The notes under the pieces were generated by a model. It was not told the DNA's origin, ran no database searches, and saw only the letters and a program-made list of their open reading frames with translations. The translations under genes and the position numbers were made by a program. DNA of 64,000 bases from Acetatifactor muris (GTDB lineage Bacteria > Bacillota > Clostridia > Lachnospirales > Lachnospiraceae). Where the stretch lies: positions 62,001 to 126,000 of the forward strand of contig NZ_JANJZD010000003.1 of NCBI RefSeq assembly GCF_024623325.1, in the 5' to 3' direction. Shown here piece after piece: positions 26,503 through 36,569 of the stretch (positions within the stretch are counted from its first letter, which is position 1; each line of letters starts with the position of its first letter).

Positions 26503-29500
26503 TAACCTGCCTCCACCACTTTCACAACACTGCTGATTCCATTCTCTGTCCTGGTCTTGGTGACAAGGATTTTATTCTCTATTCGTTCCTTCAGCTCCGG
26601 AACATGGGAAATGATACCCACCAGCCGATTGCCTTCCGTAAGCAGCGTCAGCGCTTCCATGGCCTGTGCCAGAGCAGCTTCATCCAGAGAGCCGAAACCC
26701 TCATCCACGAACAGCGAATCCATGCGGATCCCTCCCGCATAGGACTGAATCTCGTCCGCCAGCCCCAGCGCAAGGGACAGGGAGGCCTGAAAGGTCTCTC
26801 CGCCGGAAAGGGTTTTCACACTCCGTTCTGTAGCGTTATAATGATCGATGACGCTCAGCTCCAGCCCCGCTTTTCTGTTGAGAGTTCCTCCCTCTTCCCG
26901 CTTCAGCTCATACTGCCCTCCTGTCATGGTGAGCAGGCGGAGATTGGCCCTCCTTATCATGCGGTCAAAATAAGTCATCTGAATATAGGTTTCCAGCTCT
27001 ATCTTCTGCTTTCCGTTCAGCATACCGTTTGCGGTGTCCGAAAGAGCCCTGATCCAGATGTATTTCTTCTCCACAGTGTCAATCTCTTCCTGCCGTGCAC
27101 CGACTTTCCGGAGAATATCCCGGTTCTGGAATAAGGCACTGTTCTTCACATCCCGTCTGTCGCTCAGCGCCCTCTTCTCCCGCTGCCATCCCTCTTTCCT
27201 CGCCAGGACTTCTTCCTCGCCGGCCATATCTGCTTCTCCCAGCCCTTCCAGCTGCTTCTTCAATGTGTCCACTGCCGCCGCAAGTCGCTCGCTTCGTGTC
27301 CTGCAATCCGTAAATTCCTGCTCTGCGGTCCTCAGCGCCGCTTCCAGCTCTGTCTTCCGACTCTGTAAAGCCGCGATTTTTTCCTCCGCACTTTCCTTTG
27401 TCCCGGTTCCCAGCTGTTCCCGCAGCCCCGCAATCTCTTTGTTCAGGCCTTCGCTTTCCGTGATTTTCCGGGTCAGCAGTAGCTGCGCCTTCTGCAGTTC
27501 CTCGCCGTATCTCCGAATCTGGTCTTCCTTCTCAGGCATTTCCTCCTGCAGTTTCTGCCGTTTCAGCAAATCTGCCTGATTGTGCGCACATTGTTCCTCC
27601 AGTTCCGTCAGCTCATGCTCCAGCCATTCTTCCGCCAGAATCCCAAGATTCAGAAGTCTGCTCTCGTTCTCTCCCGGTATCAGGCTCATTGCTTCCTCCC
27701 TGAAAGCCACATCGCCTTCGGAGCAAAGACCCCTCACACTCTCCAGAAGCTGCTTCGCCTTCTCCGTCCTTGTGCTTTTTACGCCCTCCAGGCTCTTTTC
27801 CTGCCTGTTCATAAGCTCTTTTATCTGAGAAAGTGCTTCTTCCTCCTGGGAAGCCTCTTCCTTCAGCTGCTCTCTGTACCTGATTTCTTTCCTCAGACAG
27901 CCAGCACAGATCTCCAGTTCTTTCAGGCATTTATCCGCCAGTTCCAGAAGACCGGGGGCTTCTTTCTCCTGAGCGAGTCCGGACATGGAAATGGCCGTTT
28001 CCAGTATCTCCGCCGCCTTCTCCTGCTCTCCTGAAAGCTGCTTCTCCGCGGTCTCCTCCATTCCCTTCAGCTTTGCCGCATGCTCTTTTTTCTCTGTAAT
28101 TTCCCGCTCCAGACGTATCCTTTCTTCTTCCGCATCCGCGTCTGCACATTCCAGCTTTTTCAGCCGTTCCGCACCTGCCTCCGCCTGTTTCAGCCTTTCC
28201 CTGTTCCGGCAAAGCTGCTCCTGCAGATAATCGGACATTTTCTTCACGTCATCAGGCATACCCTCCGGGAAATCCAGCCCCATACAGGTTTCCTGCCATT
28301 GCCTCCGCTTTTCTTCCCGCCGGCCTTTCGCGGCGTTCAGCTCCTGAAGCTTCTGCTGCAGTTCTGTCTCTTCTTCCTTTTGCTTCTTCCCTGCATCCGC
28401 AAGCAGTGTATCCAGCTCCTTTTTCCGCCGGCACGCCTGCTCCGCCTTCTGCCGGCTGAGGGCGAGTCTGTCCTTCTCGGTCTCAAGCACCTTTTCTGCC
28501 TGCAGAATTTTTCCCAGCATCCACTCCCGGATCTGCCCTTTTTCCTCTCCTTTTTCCAGTCCTGTCACAGGTATGCCCGGCAATTTCAGCTGCTCCGCCA
28601 GCTCCAGCAGTCCGCTCTCCATCTGCTCTGTCTGCTCACGCAGCTGTTCTCCCAGATGTCCCGCCTTCTCACTGAGGCGCTCCGCTCTCGCCTCCGCCAT
28701 GGAAAGCTGTTTTTTACAGTTTTCCAGCACTTCCTTATCCGGTGCTGTCTCAGGAATATGTGCCGGCGACGGATGATGAACAGAACCGCACACCGGACAT
28801 GCTTCTCCCTCTTTTAATGTGCCTGCAAGCACTCCCGCCTGGGCGTCCAGAAACTGCTGCTCCAGCTTCCGACAGATTTCTCCCTGTTCTGCCTTTTCTT
28901 CCGATGCCTGGCGGTATTCCTCCTGAACAGCCAGCAGCTTCTCCCTCCGCACTTCCCAACGCGCTGCTTCCCCGGACAGCTTTCTCCACATTTTCTCCGC
29001 GCCGTCCCATATCTGCTGCCGCTGTTCCAGAATAAGGAGACTGGTATCCGCTTCTTTTATCTGCTCCCACTCCTCCTGCCAGAGATCCCTCTGCCGCTGT
29101 CCCGCCTCTGTCTGGACACGTATCTCCCCGCAATCCTTCTCCAGAACATTCATCGTCTCCTCGAAAGCTTCCAGTTCCCCTGCCTGCTGCCTGAAAACCT
29201 GCACTCTCTTCTGCGTTTCCTCCACTATATGGCGGCATTGAATCAGCTCTTCATTTACATTTTTCAGGGCCTCCCGCTCTTTCAGCCGCTGTTCTCTCTC
29301 CTGAACCAGCACTTCTGCCCGTTCTGTCAATGTCTTCAACGCGTCCTCTGTCCCGGCGCCTTTCTTCCGAATGGAGTCGCGTTCCCTCACCGACTGTTCC
29401 AGAACCCCTCTCTGCTTTTTCAGTCTCTCCTGTATATCCTCTGTCAGAGAAAGTCTGCTGTCCCGATCGTTCAGAGCTTCCGCTTTCTTCCTGACTCCGG

Positions 29501-30842
29501 CGGCGGACAGTTTCAGTTCTTCTGCCTGTCTCTCACATTCCTCCACCTCTTTCTCCAGCTTTTGCTGCCTTTCCGCTTCCTGCATCAGCCCTTCTTTTTG
29601 TTGACAGAGAATTTCTTTCTGCCGAATGATGTTGCTCCTTTTATTCTCCAGCCGTTCCTTCTCCTCCCCGGCCGCGGCCAGAGATGCAAAAGTCTCCTGC
29701 TCCTTTTTCAGCGCCTCTTCCAATACCTGTTTCTGTTGACAAAGTCCGTCTGCTTTCTCTTTCTCCGCCAGAATTTCATTTTCTATTTCCTGTCTGTGTC
29801 TCTGCCGTTCCTCCACTCTGTCGAAAAGCTCCCGCTGCTTTCCGGCTTCCTGAATCTGCATTTCCAGCAGCGTACACTGACTTCCCTCTTTTTTCGCATT
29901 CTCGTAAAAAGCTTCTTTGCCCCTCAGCTCAGACTGCAGCGCTTCCTGTCGTTTCTGATTTTCTTCCAGCGCTTTTCGCTGTTCCCTTACATGTCGAAGG
30001 TTTCCGATGAGACGATCCTCCTCCTGCACTTTTCCTTCCAGAACCTCCAGCTGCGCATTCATCTCCGCCAATTCCGCTTCCTCTTCCCTGCACAGCTCGG
30101 TGAGCAGTTCCATTGCCTCGCTGATTCTGCCGTCAGATTTCTCTCCTTTCCATTCTTTCAGCTTTACTGCAGAGCGCATACCTTCCATGTCCTCACAGAC
30201 AATGTTGTCCATATATTGATTCATGCTGCGCTTCAGTTCTTCATATTCCCGCCACTGAAGTCTTTCCGCAGCCTTCAGCTGATCCTGTACACGCTGGTAC
30301 AGACCCGTGTTGAATATCTGTCGGAAAATGTTCCCCCGCTCTTCCGTTCCGGCCAGCAGCAGCTTCTGAAAATCTCCCTGTGCAATCATTGCTATCTGCG
30401 TAAACTGCCTGCGGTCCAGACCGATAAGTTCCGTCACCGCTCTGGTTACTTCCTTCGTCTTCGTGACAGGACTTGTGTCATCCGGATATGTCAGTGTCGC
30501 ATCCGCCTTCTGAATCGTAAATCCGGTCCCCCGGCCCTTCGGCCTCGGGTATTCCGGATTTCTTCTCACGGTATACTGCTTTTCATGATAAATAAATGTA
30601 AATTCCACAAATGTGGGAACCTCATCCCCGGCATACTTACTGCGGAACATGTCCGATTTCCGCACATCTCCGCTGGCTTCTCCATACAGCGCAAAAGCAA
30701 TGGCGTCAAAAACAGTGGTCTTCCCTGAGCCGGTATCCCCGGTAATCAGATAGAGTCCCTGTCCTCCGAATCGGGCAAAATCGATCTCTGTCTTATCCGC
30801 ATAGGGACCAAACGCGCTGATGGTAAGCTTTACCGGTTTCAT
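26502..30842 (-). CDS. sbcC: Exonuclease subunit SbcC (Rad50-like SMC ATPase)
   Basis: 1446 residues, longer than E. coli SbcC (1048). N-terminal Walker A GDTGSGKTT (about 35), two very long coiled coils around a zinc-hook CPVCG (about 680), and a C-terminal signature LSGGETFQASL with Walker B SLFVDEGFGSLD. With SbcD it opens hairpins and processes blocked DNA ends. It is coupled to sbcD by ATGA overlap. The extra length lies in the coiled coil. Confidence 0.95.
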   Translation of the reverse strand: MKPVKLTISAFGPYADKTEIDFARFGGQGLYLITGDTGSGKTTVFDAIAFALYGEASGDVRKSDMFRSKYAGDEVPTFVEFTFIYHEKQYTVRRNPEYPRPKGRGTGFTIQKADATLTYPDDTSPVTKTKEVTRAVTELIGLDRRQFTQIAMIAQGDFQKLLLAGTEERGNIFRQIFNTGLYQRVQDQLKAAERLQWREYEELKRSMNQYMDNIVCEDMEGMRSAVKLKEWKGEKSDGRISEAMELLTELCREEEAELAEMNAQLEVLEGKVQEEDRLIGNLRHVREQRKALEENQKRQEALQSELRGKEAFYENAKKEGSQCTLLEMQIQEAGKQRELFDRVEERQRHRQEIENEILAEKEKADGLCQQKQVLEEALKKEQETFASLAAAGEEKERLENKRSNIIRQKEILCQQKEGLMQEAERQQKLEKEVEECERQAEELKLSAAGVRKKAEALNDRDSRLSLTEDIQERLKKQRGVLEQSVRERDSIRKKGAGTEDALKTLTERAEVLVQEREQRLKEREALKNVNEELIQCRHIVEETQKRVQVFRQQAGELEAFEETMNVLEKDCGEIRVQTEAGQRQRDLWQEEWEQIKEADTSLLILEQRQQIWDGAEKMWRKLSGEAARWEVRREKLLAVQEEYRQASEEKAEQGEICRKLEQQFLDAQAGVLAGTLKEGEACPVCGSVHHPSPAHIPETAPDKEVLENCKKQLSMAEARAERLSEKAGHLGEQLREQTEQMESGLLELAEQLKLPGIPVTGLEKGEEKGQIREWMLGKILQAEKVLETEKDRLALSRQKAEQACRRKKELDTLLADAGKKQKEEETELQQKLQELNAAKGRREEKRRQWQETCMGLDFPEGMPDDVKKMSDYLQEQLCRNRERLKQAEAGAERLKKLECADADAEEERIRLEREITEKKEHAAKLKGMEETAEKQLSGEQEKAAEILETAISMSGLAQEKEAPGLLELADKCLKELEICAGCLRKEIRYREQLKEEASQEEEALSQIKELMNRQEKSLEGVKSTRTEKAKQLLESVRGLCSEGDVAFREEAMSLIPGENESRLLNLGILAEEWLEHELTELEEQCAHNQADLLKRQKLQEEMPEKEDQIRRYGEELQKAQLLLTRKITESEGLNKEIAGLREQLGTGTKESAEEKIAALQSRKTELEAALRTAEQEFTDCRTRSERLAAAVDTLKKQLEGLGEADMAGEEEVLARKEGWQREKRALSDRRDVKNSALFQNRDILRKVGARQEEIDTVEKKYIWIRALSDTANGMLNGKQKIELETYIQMTYFDRMIRRANLRLLTMTGGQYELKREEGGTLNRKAGLELSVIDHYNATERSVKTLSGGETFQASLSLALGLADEIQSYAGGIRMDSLFVDEGFGSLDEAALAQAMEALTLLTEGNRLVGIISHVPELKERIENKILVTKTRTENGISSVVKVVEAG

Positions 30843-31984
30843 GATTTACTTCTCCCCTCTTCTATCATCTGCTTTACAAATTCTGTCTGTTCACTGCTCA
30901 TGGGCTGGTTATTCTGCAGCTCATAGAATTCTCCGAACAGCTCCAGCTCCGATTTTCGCTCCACTTCCGGCACCGTTTCCAGCGCCTGATTCTGCCGGGT
31001 CCGACGATTGTCATAGACAAGGCGCATCAGATTCGGATAAACACTCCTCAGCTTCTGCATCCCGTCCGGAATATCCTCCTCGTCCGTGAGCGTAATCTGC
31101 ACATAATCCTCTCTGTTCGTCCCCTGGTAAAAGGGTCTGGACATCACTTCCAGATAAGTCCCACGGATTTTCCTCATATCCCTGAGCGGCTTCAGCGGCA
31201 CCGTCGAAATCTCCACCCTCCCCTTTTCCCCCATCTCCAGAATGGTGACAGACTTCTCCTGTTCCGCCTCCGAAAAGGAATATTTCAGAGGTGTACCGCA
31301 ATAGCGTACCGCCTCCCGCATTATCCACTGTGGGCTGTGAATGTGCCCCAGAGCCACATAATCAAATCTATCAAAAATGTCGGCGTCCACATTGTCCAGA
31401 CCGCCCACCGCAATCTCCTCCGACTCACAGCGTCCCGCACCGGTTACAAACTGATGTGCCACAAGAATATTGCGTTTCGCGGAATCCACCTGCATCCGTT
31501 CCACAGCCAGCTTCACCGCCTCCTGATAACTTTTCGGCAGCTCCGTCTCCCCTTCCTTCTCCAGCACATACCGCACAACGGCCGGTTTGATAAACGGAAG
31601 CAGGTAAATATACAGCTCTCCGTATTCATCTGTCAATGCTATGGGTGCTGTGACACCCGCATATACAGGGGAAATATACACACATCTCCCCCGCATCAGC
31701 TGTGCGCCGAACGCAATTCTCTCCGCCGAATCGTGATTGCCGCTGACCGCAAATACCTGCTTCCCTTTATCTGCAAGTCCTGTGAGAAACCAGTCGAAGG
31801 TCTGTACCGTTTCCGCCGAAGGAACAGGTTTATCATAGATATCTCCTGCGATGATCACACCGTCTGTCCGCTCTGTCTCCGCAAGGCTCAGAATCTGTCT
31901 CAAAATGTATTTCTGATCTTCCAGCATGGAAAATTCATTTATCCTTTTTCCCAGATGAAGATCCGAGATGTGCAGCAGCTTCAT
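30839..31984 (-). CDS. sbcD: Exonuclease subunit SbcD (Mre11-like)
   Basis: 381 residues. The phosphoesterase motifs are complete: HISDLHLGKR at the start, AGDIYDK, SGNHDS, VAHQF and LGHIHSPQ. This is the Mn-dependent nuclease of the SbcCD complex. It precedes sbcC with an ATGA overlap and follows the small membrane protein gene, also with an overlap (31981-31984), so all are in one operon. Confidence 0.95.
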   Translation of the reverse strand: MKLLHISDLHLGKRINEFSMLEDQKYILRQILSLAETERTDGVIIAGDIYDKPVPSAETVQTFDWFLTGLADKGKQVFAVSGNHDSAERIAFGAQLMRGRCVYISPVYAGVTAPIALTDEYGELYIYLLPFIKPAVVRYVLEKEGETELPKSYQEAVKLAVERMQVDSAKRNILVAHQFVTGAGRCESEEIAVGGLDNVDADIFDRFDYVALGHIHSPQWIMREAVRYCGTPLKYSFSEAEQEKSVTILEMGEKGRVEISTVPLKPLRDMRKIRGTYLEVMSRPFYQGTNREDYVQITLTDEEDIPDGMQKLRSVYPNLMRLVYDNRRTRQNQALETVPEVERKSELELFGEFYELQNNQPMSSEQTEFVKQMIEEGRSKS

Positions 31985-32427
31985 ACGCAGTCCTCCTGCT
32001 CATCCTCTTCCCACTCTTCCACGTCTTCCCGTCGAACATTTCTGATAATTTTCAATATCACATGATACATTCCCCTGATCACGGAAAATATCAGAAACAT
32101 ACAGATAAATCCCATCACGCCAAACATGATATCCGCAAACTCCATGGAACCTGTATGGGTCACCCGTTGGCCGATTTCTATGGCAAACGTTATCACTATA
32201 ATCAGGGTAAATACATAGATCCAGCTGATAACCATGATATGATTGTTCCTGGCCAGCCATTTGAACATTGGGTGTATCACAAAAATCATAGCCATCCCCA
32301 ATGCGCCGATAATCAGAAAATGCAGTTCCTTGTCAGAAAAATTATATTCATAAGCGTCGTTTAATTTCAACAGCCAGCTGTGCATCCTTGCAATCAGTTC
32401 CACAATCCAGTATAAAAATTCTGTCAT
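31981..32427 (-). CDS. Four-helix membrane protein of unknown function
   Basis: 148 residues with about four membrane helices (residues 35-52, 64-82, 98-116 among them) and an acidic C-terminus (DVEEWEEDEQED). No family is recognised. It starts the sbcDC operon, its stop overlapping the sbcD start; whether it serves DNA repair or the membrane glycosyltransferases further down is unclear. Confidence 0.7.
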   Translation of the reverse strand: MTEFLYWIVELIARMHSWLLKLNDAYEYNFSDKELHFLIIGALGMAMIFVIHPMFKWLARNNHIMVISWIYVFTLIIVITFAIEIGQRVTHTGSMEFADIMFGVMGFICMFLIFSVIRGMYHVILKIIRNVRREDVEEWEEDEQEDCV

Positions 32428-32483
32428 CTGTATTCCTTTCTCATAAAAATGTCAAGCCACAGTCTTACCGGCCTGCATTCAAC

Positions 32484-32714
32484 TCAGTATTCCTTAGGTA
32501 TCTCGGTAATACCATACTTTTTCTTAAAGGCATCCAGTTCTGAGGCATGCTGAATAAAACATTCTTCCCGAAATTCTCCTGTATGTATGTTTTTAAAGCC
32601 TGCCACCTGCTCACCATTGCAGATACTGCACTTCAAAATCGGTTTCCAGTTTTCTCTGTCATAATCCGCCTCCTTTGCCGGCCGCCTTCTCAGCTGTCTT
32701 CTGCCAAACATCAT
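32484..32714 (-). CDS. Small conserved protein with CxxC, often mislabelled aspartate dehydrogenase
   Basis: 76 residues, basic N-terminus (FGRRQLRRR), a knuckle-like LKCSICNGEQVAGFKN and a C-terminal helix (LDAFKKKYGIT). I recall similar Clostridia proteins carrying the name aspartate dehydrogenase, but the protein is far too small to be an NAD-dependent enzyme; that label is from memory and should not be trusted. The two cysteines could bind metal. It follows the helicase gene by about 25 bases. Confidence 0.65.
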   Translation of the reverse strand: MMFGRRQLRRRPAKEADYDRENWKPILKCSICNGEQVAGFKNIHTGEFREECFIQHASELDAFKKKYGITEIPKEY

Positions 32715-32739
32715 CCCGCCCTCCTGTCTCTGTTACCTG

Positions 32740-34779
32740 TCAGATAATCAGCAGATCATTCCTGTACAAAGTCTTCAAATCCAGCCGGCGCTCTCTGCCG
32801 CCAAACAAAATCACCACCGTCGTCTCCCCTGTCTCTGCCACTACCCCCTGTCCGAACTTCCTGTGTTCCACAATCAGTCCCTCTCCCAGCCCGTCGCAGA
32901 ATCTCACGAATCCGTCCCGGGAAAGCGGCTTTTCCTTCAGCTGGGCACAGAATGTGGATTTCCTGTCCCATTCGAAGACAAACAGCCTCTCCTTCGCCCG
33001 GGTAATGCCCACATAAAACAGACGCCGTTCCTCCTCGTAATCCTCCAGATCCTGCCGGTCCGCAGTCTTGAGATTCTGCGGTACCGCCTCCGGAAAGATT
33101 CCGTCCGCCGCGTCCATCAGATATACTGTGTCGTACTCCAGCCCTTTGCTGGCATGTATGGTAGACAGAATAAAGGCAGCCTCCGGGTCAAAAACCTTCT
33201 CCTGTATCACTGTCTGCAGCCTGGTCAGACGCTCCAGAAAGCTTTCAGGCGATTCTTCGCTTCTTCCCAGCACTTTCAGTATGTAAAGCTTGCTGTCACT
33301 CATTCCGGCACGTTCCAGATACTTTCCGTATCCCATCTCTCTCACGATTCTGTCAATGGCCAGGTCTGCCCGTTCCCCGGACAGACTGTGGAAATGAATC
33401 CTCAGCGCTCTGCAGCTTTGCTGCGTCCGTTCCGGCAGCTGTCCGTGAGATATGGCAATATCCAGGACACTTCCCTTTTTCGTTTCACATATTTCACAGA
33501 TTCGAAGCGCTTCCTCTCTGCTGATATAAGTAAACAGTTTATAATAAATCTGCAGAAACAATTCTCTGTCTTCCGGGTGCAGTGCAAACTCCATGATATT
33601 TCGAATATCCTGTACCACCCGATGAGTGAAAAAAGTCAGTTCCGCATTGCGGATCCGATATGATAATCCCTTTCGTTCCAGCTGATCCACCAGCGGAAGA
33701 ACACTCTCATTATCCCGGTAAAGCACTGCCGTCTGTCTGTCACAGTTTTCCGCCACTTTCGCGAGATAAGTATACTGTGCTCCCCTCCCCTTCAGTGTGA
33801 CAAACCGGATATCGGCACCTTCTTCTCTGGCCGCACGCATGTGTTTCTCATGGCGCAGTGTGTTCTTCTGAATAAACCAGTCTGCCGCCGTCACAATCTT
33901 CGCGTTGGAGCGGTAATTCTCCTCCATAAGCAGCACCTTTGCCCCTCTGTGGTTCTCTTCAAAGGAAAGCAGCGCCTCCGGATAAGCCGCCCGAAAGCCG
34001 TAAATACTTTGATCTTCGTCCCCCACCATGAAAAGGTTATCCCGTTGCCCTGCAAGAAGTCGGATAATTTCATGCTGGATTCTGGACGTGTCCTGGGCTT
34101 CATCCACGCACAGATAAGGGTAACAGTCCTGAAAATGCCGCAGCGTTTCCTGACTGTTTTTCAAAATTGTACAGGCATATATCATCTGGTCATCATAGTC
34201 CATCAAAGCCCGGCTCCGCAGCTCGCCGCAGTAGGCTCTGTATATCTCCGATATCCGGAAGTCAGACTCCTCATCCAGTTTTGCCGTCTCCTCCGCCGTC
34301 AGCATGCTGTTTTTGATATAGGTAATCAGCGTCCGGATTCCCTTTAGGTCGCTTTCCGTGGCATAATCCCCCTGAACCTGCCGGTAAATCGCCGAAAGAA
34401 TGCCGCTGGTCTGTCTGTCATCCGTCACAAGCTCAAAAGGTTTCTTCCCGATAAGACGTCCATAATACTGAATGATTCTGGCACAGACTCCGTTGATGGT
34501 CCGGAATTCCAGCCGACTGCAAAGCTCCCCTCCAAAATAAGACCCAAAACGGGCCGCCATATCCCGGGTGGCCGCCACGGTATAAGTCAGTGTCAGAATC
34601 TTTTCCGGTACAACACCGGCACAGTAAATCAGATAGCCCAGCCTGGTCACCAATACCGTAGTCTTCCCGCTTCCGGGCACAGCAAGCAGAAGCACCGGTC
34701 CCTCCACGGACCTGACCGCATCTGTCTGCTGTGGATTCAGCTGTATCCGGAAATTCCGGCAGAATTCATCATATGTCAT
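32740..34779 (-). CDS. UvrD/Rep-family superfamily 1 DNA helicase
   Basis: 679 residues from the ATG opening MTYDEFCRNF. Motifs: Walker A VPGSGKTT, motif II VDEAQDT, motif III GDEDQSIYGFR, motif V TIHASKGLEYD and motif VI VGITRAKERL. The C-terminus (HRKFGQGVV) resembles the Tudor-like domain of PcrA/UvrD that binds RNA polymerase. It unwinds DNA 3'-5'. The start overlaps the antiporter stop by about 11 bases, so it may be cotranscribed with that gene. Confidence 0.9.
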   Translation of the reverse strand: MTYDEFCRNFRIQLNPQQTDAVRSVEGPVLLLAVPGSGKTTVLVTRLGYLIYCAGVVPEKILTLTYTVAATRDMAARFGSYFGGELCSRLEFRTINGVCARIIQYYGRLIGKKPFELVTDDRQTSGILSAIYRQVQGDYATESDLKGIRTLITYIKNSMLTAEETAKLDEESDFRISEIYRAYCGELRSRALMDYDDQMIYACTILKNSQETLRHFQDCYPYLCVDEAQDTSRIQHEIIRLLAGQRDNLFMVGDEDQSIYGFRAAYPEALLSFEENHRGAKVLLMEENYRSNAKIVTAADWFIQKNTLRHEKHMRAAREEGADIRFVTLKGRGAQYTYLAKVAENCDRQTAVLYRDNESVLPLVDQLERKGLSYRIRNAELTFFTHRVVQDIRNIMEFALHPEDRELFLQIYYKLFTYISREEALRICEICETKKGSVLDIAISHGQLPERTQQSCRALRIHFHSLSGERADLAIDRIVREMGYGKYLERAGMSDSKLYILKVLGRSEESPESFLERLTRLQTVIQEKVFDPEAAFILSTIHASKGLEYDTVYLMDAADGIFPEAVPQNLKTADRQDLEDYEEERRLFYVGITRAKERLFVFEWDRKSTFCAQLKEKPLSRDGFVRFCDGLGEGLIVEHRKFGQGVVAETGETTVVILFGGRERRLDLKTLYRNDLLII

Positions 34780-36298
34780 GGACGCACTGTTTCCTCTCCC
34801 TGCTCCCCCGCCTTTCCAGGAAGCAAATGATGCCAAACACACCTGTAAGCAACAGGACCGATACTGCCACGGTAATCCATGGATTCAGGGCAAAGCCTGC
34901 CACCAGATAGCCGCAAAGGCATACCACAGCCACCAGCGTCGCATAGGGCAGCTGGGTTTCCACATGTCGAAGATGCTCGCACTGGGCCCCGGTGGATGCC
35001 AGGATAGTGGTATCAGAAATCGGGGAACAGTGGTCTCCGTACACAGAGCCGGCCAGGGTAGCTCCCAGAGATGGAATCAGCACCGCCGCTCCCGCCTCCC
35101 CCGCACAGAGCATGGATACTATGGGCAGCAGAATGCCGAAGGTTCCCCAGGCCGTTCCCATGGAAAAGGACAGAAATGCCGCCACCGCAAACACAATGGC
35201 AGGCAGGAACCCAAAGGGCAGATGAATGGTCGTCACAAAATGACTGACGAAAAGTCCTGTCCCTATCATTTCCCGGCACACACCGCCCAGCGCCCATGCC
35301 AGTATCAGGATGGTCAGCGCCGGAATCATGGTCTTAATCCCATCGATCACCCCTGTCATAAATTCCCGCAGACTCATGATTCTCCTCGGAATGTACATTG
35401 CAATGGCCACAATCAGCGCCGCAAAGGTCCCAAGTGTAAGACCCGCGGTAGGATTTGCTCCGATTGCTTCCGCAAAAGGCTTCCCTTCAAAGAAACCGCC
35501 CACATAGGCCATACCCAGTATGGCACAGACAATCAGAGTCACCACCGGCACAATCAGATCCGCCACGGAACCCCTCCCCTTTTTCACCCTGTTCTCTTCT
35601 TCCTTTGCAGCCGCCGTTTCTTCCCGCCGTTCCTCTTCTGCCTTTTTCATGGGACCGAAATCGAAGTCCACAATACTCAGGAAAAATACCATCGCAATGG
35701 TCAGAATCGCATACAGATTATAGGGAATGGTCCGAACAAAGGCATTCAGACCGCCCGCCTCCTCCACTTCCGATGCCACGGCCACGGCCCAGCTGGAGAT
35801 GGGCGCAATGATGCACACCGGCGCCGCGGTAGCGTCCAGCAGGTAGGCAAGCTTCTCCCTGGAAATCTTACATTTATCAGTGATGGGCCGCATCACCGTC
35901 CCCACGGTGAGACAGTTAAAACCGTCATCCACAAAAATCAGAAGTCCCAGACAGGCGGTGGCCAGTTTGGCACTGACTTTGTTCTTAATCCGTTTCCCGG
36001 CCCATTGTCCATAGGCGTCGGATCCTCCCGACCGGGTCACCACCACCACAAGGGAGCCCAGAAGGACAAGAAAAATAATCATATAGCCATTCTCTCCGAT
36101 TTTAGCCGCCATCATGTCGAACACAAAAGTGACGGCCTGCAGAATATTTCCTCCCGTGGAAAAACAGTAGACACACATCCCGGTGAAAATCCCCAGAAAA
36201 AGGGATGAATAAACTTCTTTGGTGATGAGTGCCAGCGTAATCGCAATCAACGGCGGAAGAATGGACAGCCAGCCCGCCTCTATCATTTCCAGACCCAT
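34769..36298 (-). CDS. Na+/H+ antiporter of the NhaC family
   Basis: 509 residues with about eleven membrane helices and the family's N-terminal ITLALITKEVYSSLFLGI and a central FLSFSMGTAWGTFGILLP segment; SPISDTTILAS is also typical. NhaC proteins exchange Na+ (or a coupled metabolite) for H+. A charged cytoplasmic loop (about 230-255, rich in Glu/Lys) splits the two halves. RBS AAGGAGAG precedes the ATG. Confidence 0.88.
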   Translation of the reverse strand: MGLEMIEAGWLSILPPLIAITLALITKEVYSSLFLGIFTGMCVYCFSTGGNILQAVTFVFDMMAAKIGENGYMIIFLVLLGSLVVVVTRSGGSDAYGQWAGKRIKNKVSAKLATACLGLLIFVDDGFNCLTVGTVMRPITDKCKISREKLAYLLDATAAPVCIIAPISSWAVAVASEVEEAGGLNAFVRTIPYNLYAILTIAMVFFLSIVDFDFGPMKKAEEERREETAAAKEEENRVKKGRGSVADLIVPVVTLIVCAILGMAYVGGFFEGKPFAEAIGANPTAGLTLGTFAALIVAIAMYIPRRIMSLREFMTGVIDGIKTMIPALTILILAWALGGVCREMIGTGLFVSHFVTTIHLPFGFLPAIVFAVAAFLSFSMGTAWGTFGILLPIVSMLCAGEAGAAVLIPSLGATLAGSVYGDHCSPISDTTILASTGAQCEHLRHVETQLPYATLVAVVCLCGYLVAGFALNPWITVAVSVLLLTGVFGIICFLERRGSRERKQCVHDI

Positions 36299-36428
36299 AT
36301 GTAATCTCTCCTTTACTGTTATTCAGCAAAAATTGCAGTATCCTGTTTTTTATTTCTATTCTCCTACCATCACCCTTTGTCTGTCAACCTTTTCTGTCAT
36401 TTATTTTGAGTTAATATCCGTTCTCCGC

Positions 36429-36456
36429 AACAGTTCAGACAGGGCACTGAACTGTT
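36429..36456. repeat. Perfect inverted repeat, possible operator
   Basis: AACAGTTCAG, 8 bases, CTGAACTGTT; no T-run on either side. It lies between the antiporter start and the ABC exporter region. The flanking 36299-36540 otherwise holds no gene. A second GC-rich imperfect repeat (CGGTTCGG...CGAAACCG) follows at about 36472. Confidence 0.5.
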
Positions 36457-36541
36457 ACAGTTCTCCGGCAGCGGTTCGGCCGGTCCGCGAAACCGTGGCA
36501 CAGCAAACTTTATATGCGGCAATACTTATTTATTTCAGCAC

Positions 36542-36569
36542 TTGCTAAAATAAAGAAACATGGTATAAT
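36542..36569 (+). promoter_or_regulatory. Promoter ahead of the ABC exporter
   Basis: TTGCTA, 16 bases, TATAAT. The start point falls near 36576, in front of the regulator remnant and the exporter. Confidence 0.6.

Noticed and set aside
34778..36208. 476-codon plus-strand ORF opposite the NhaC gene
   Set aside because: His/Gly/Gln-rich shadow without RBS or hydrophobic pattern.
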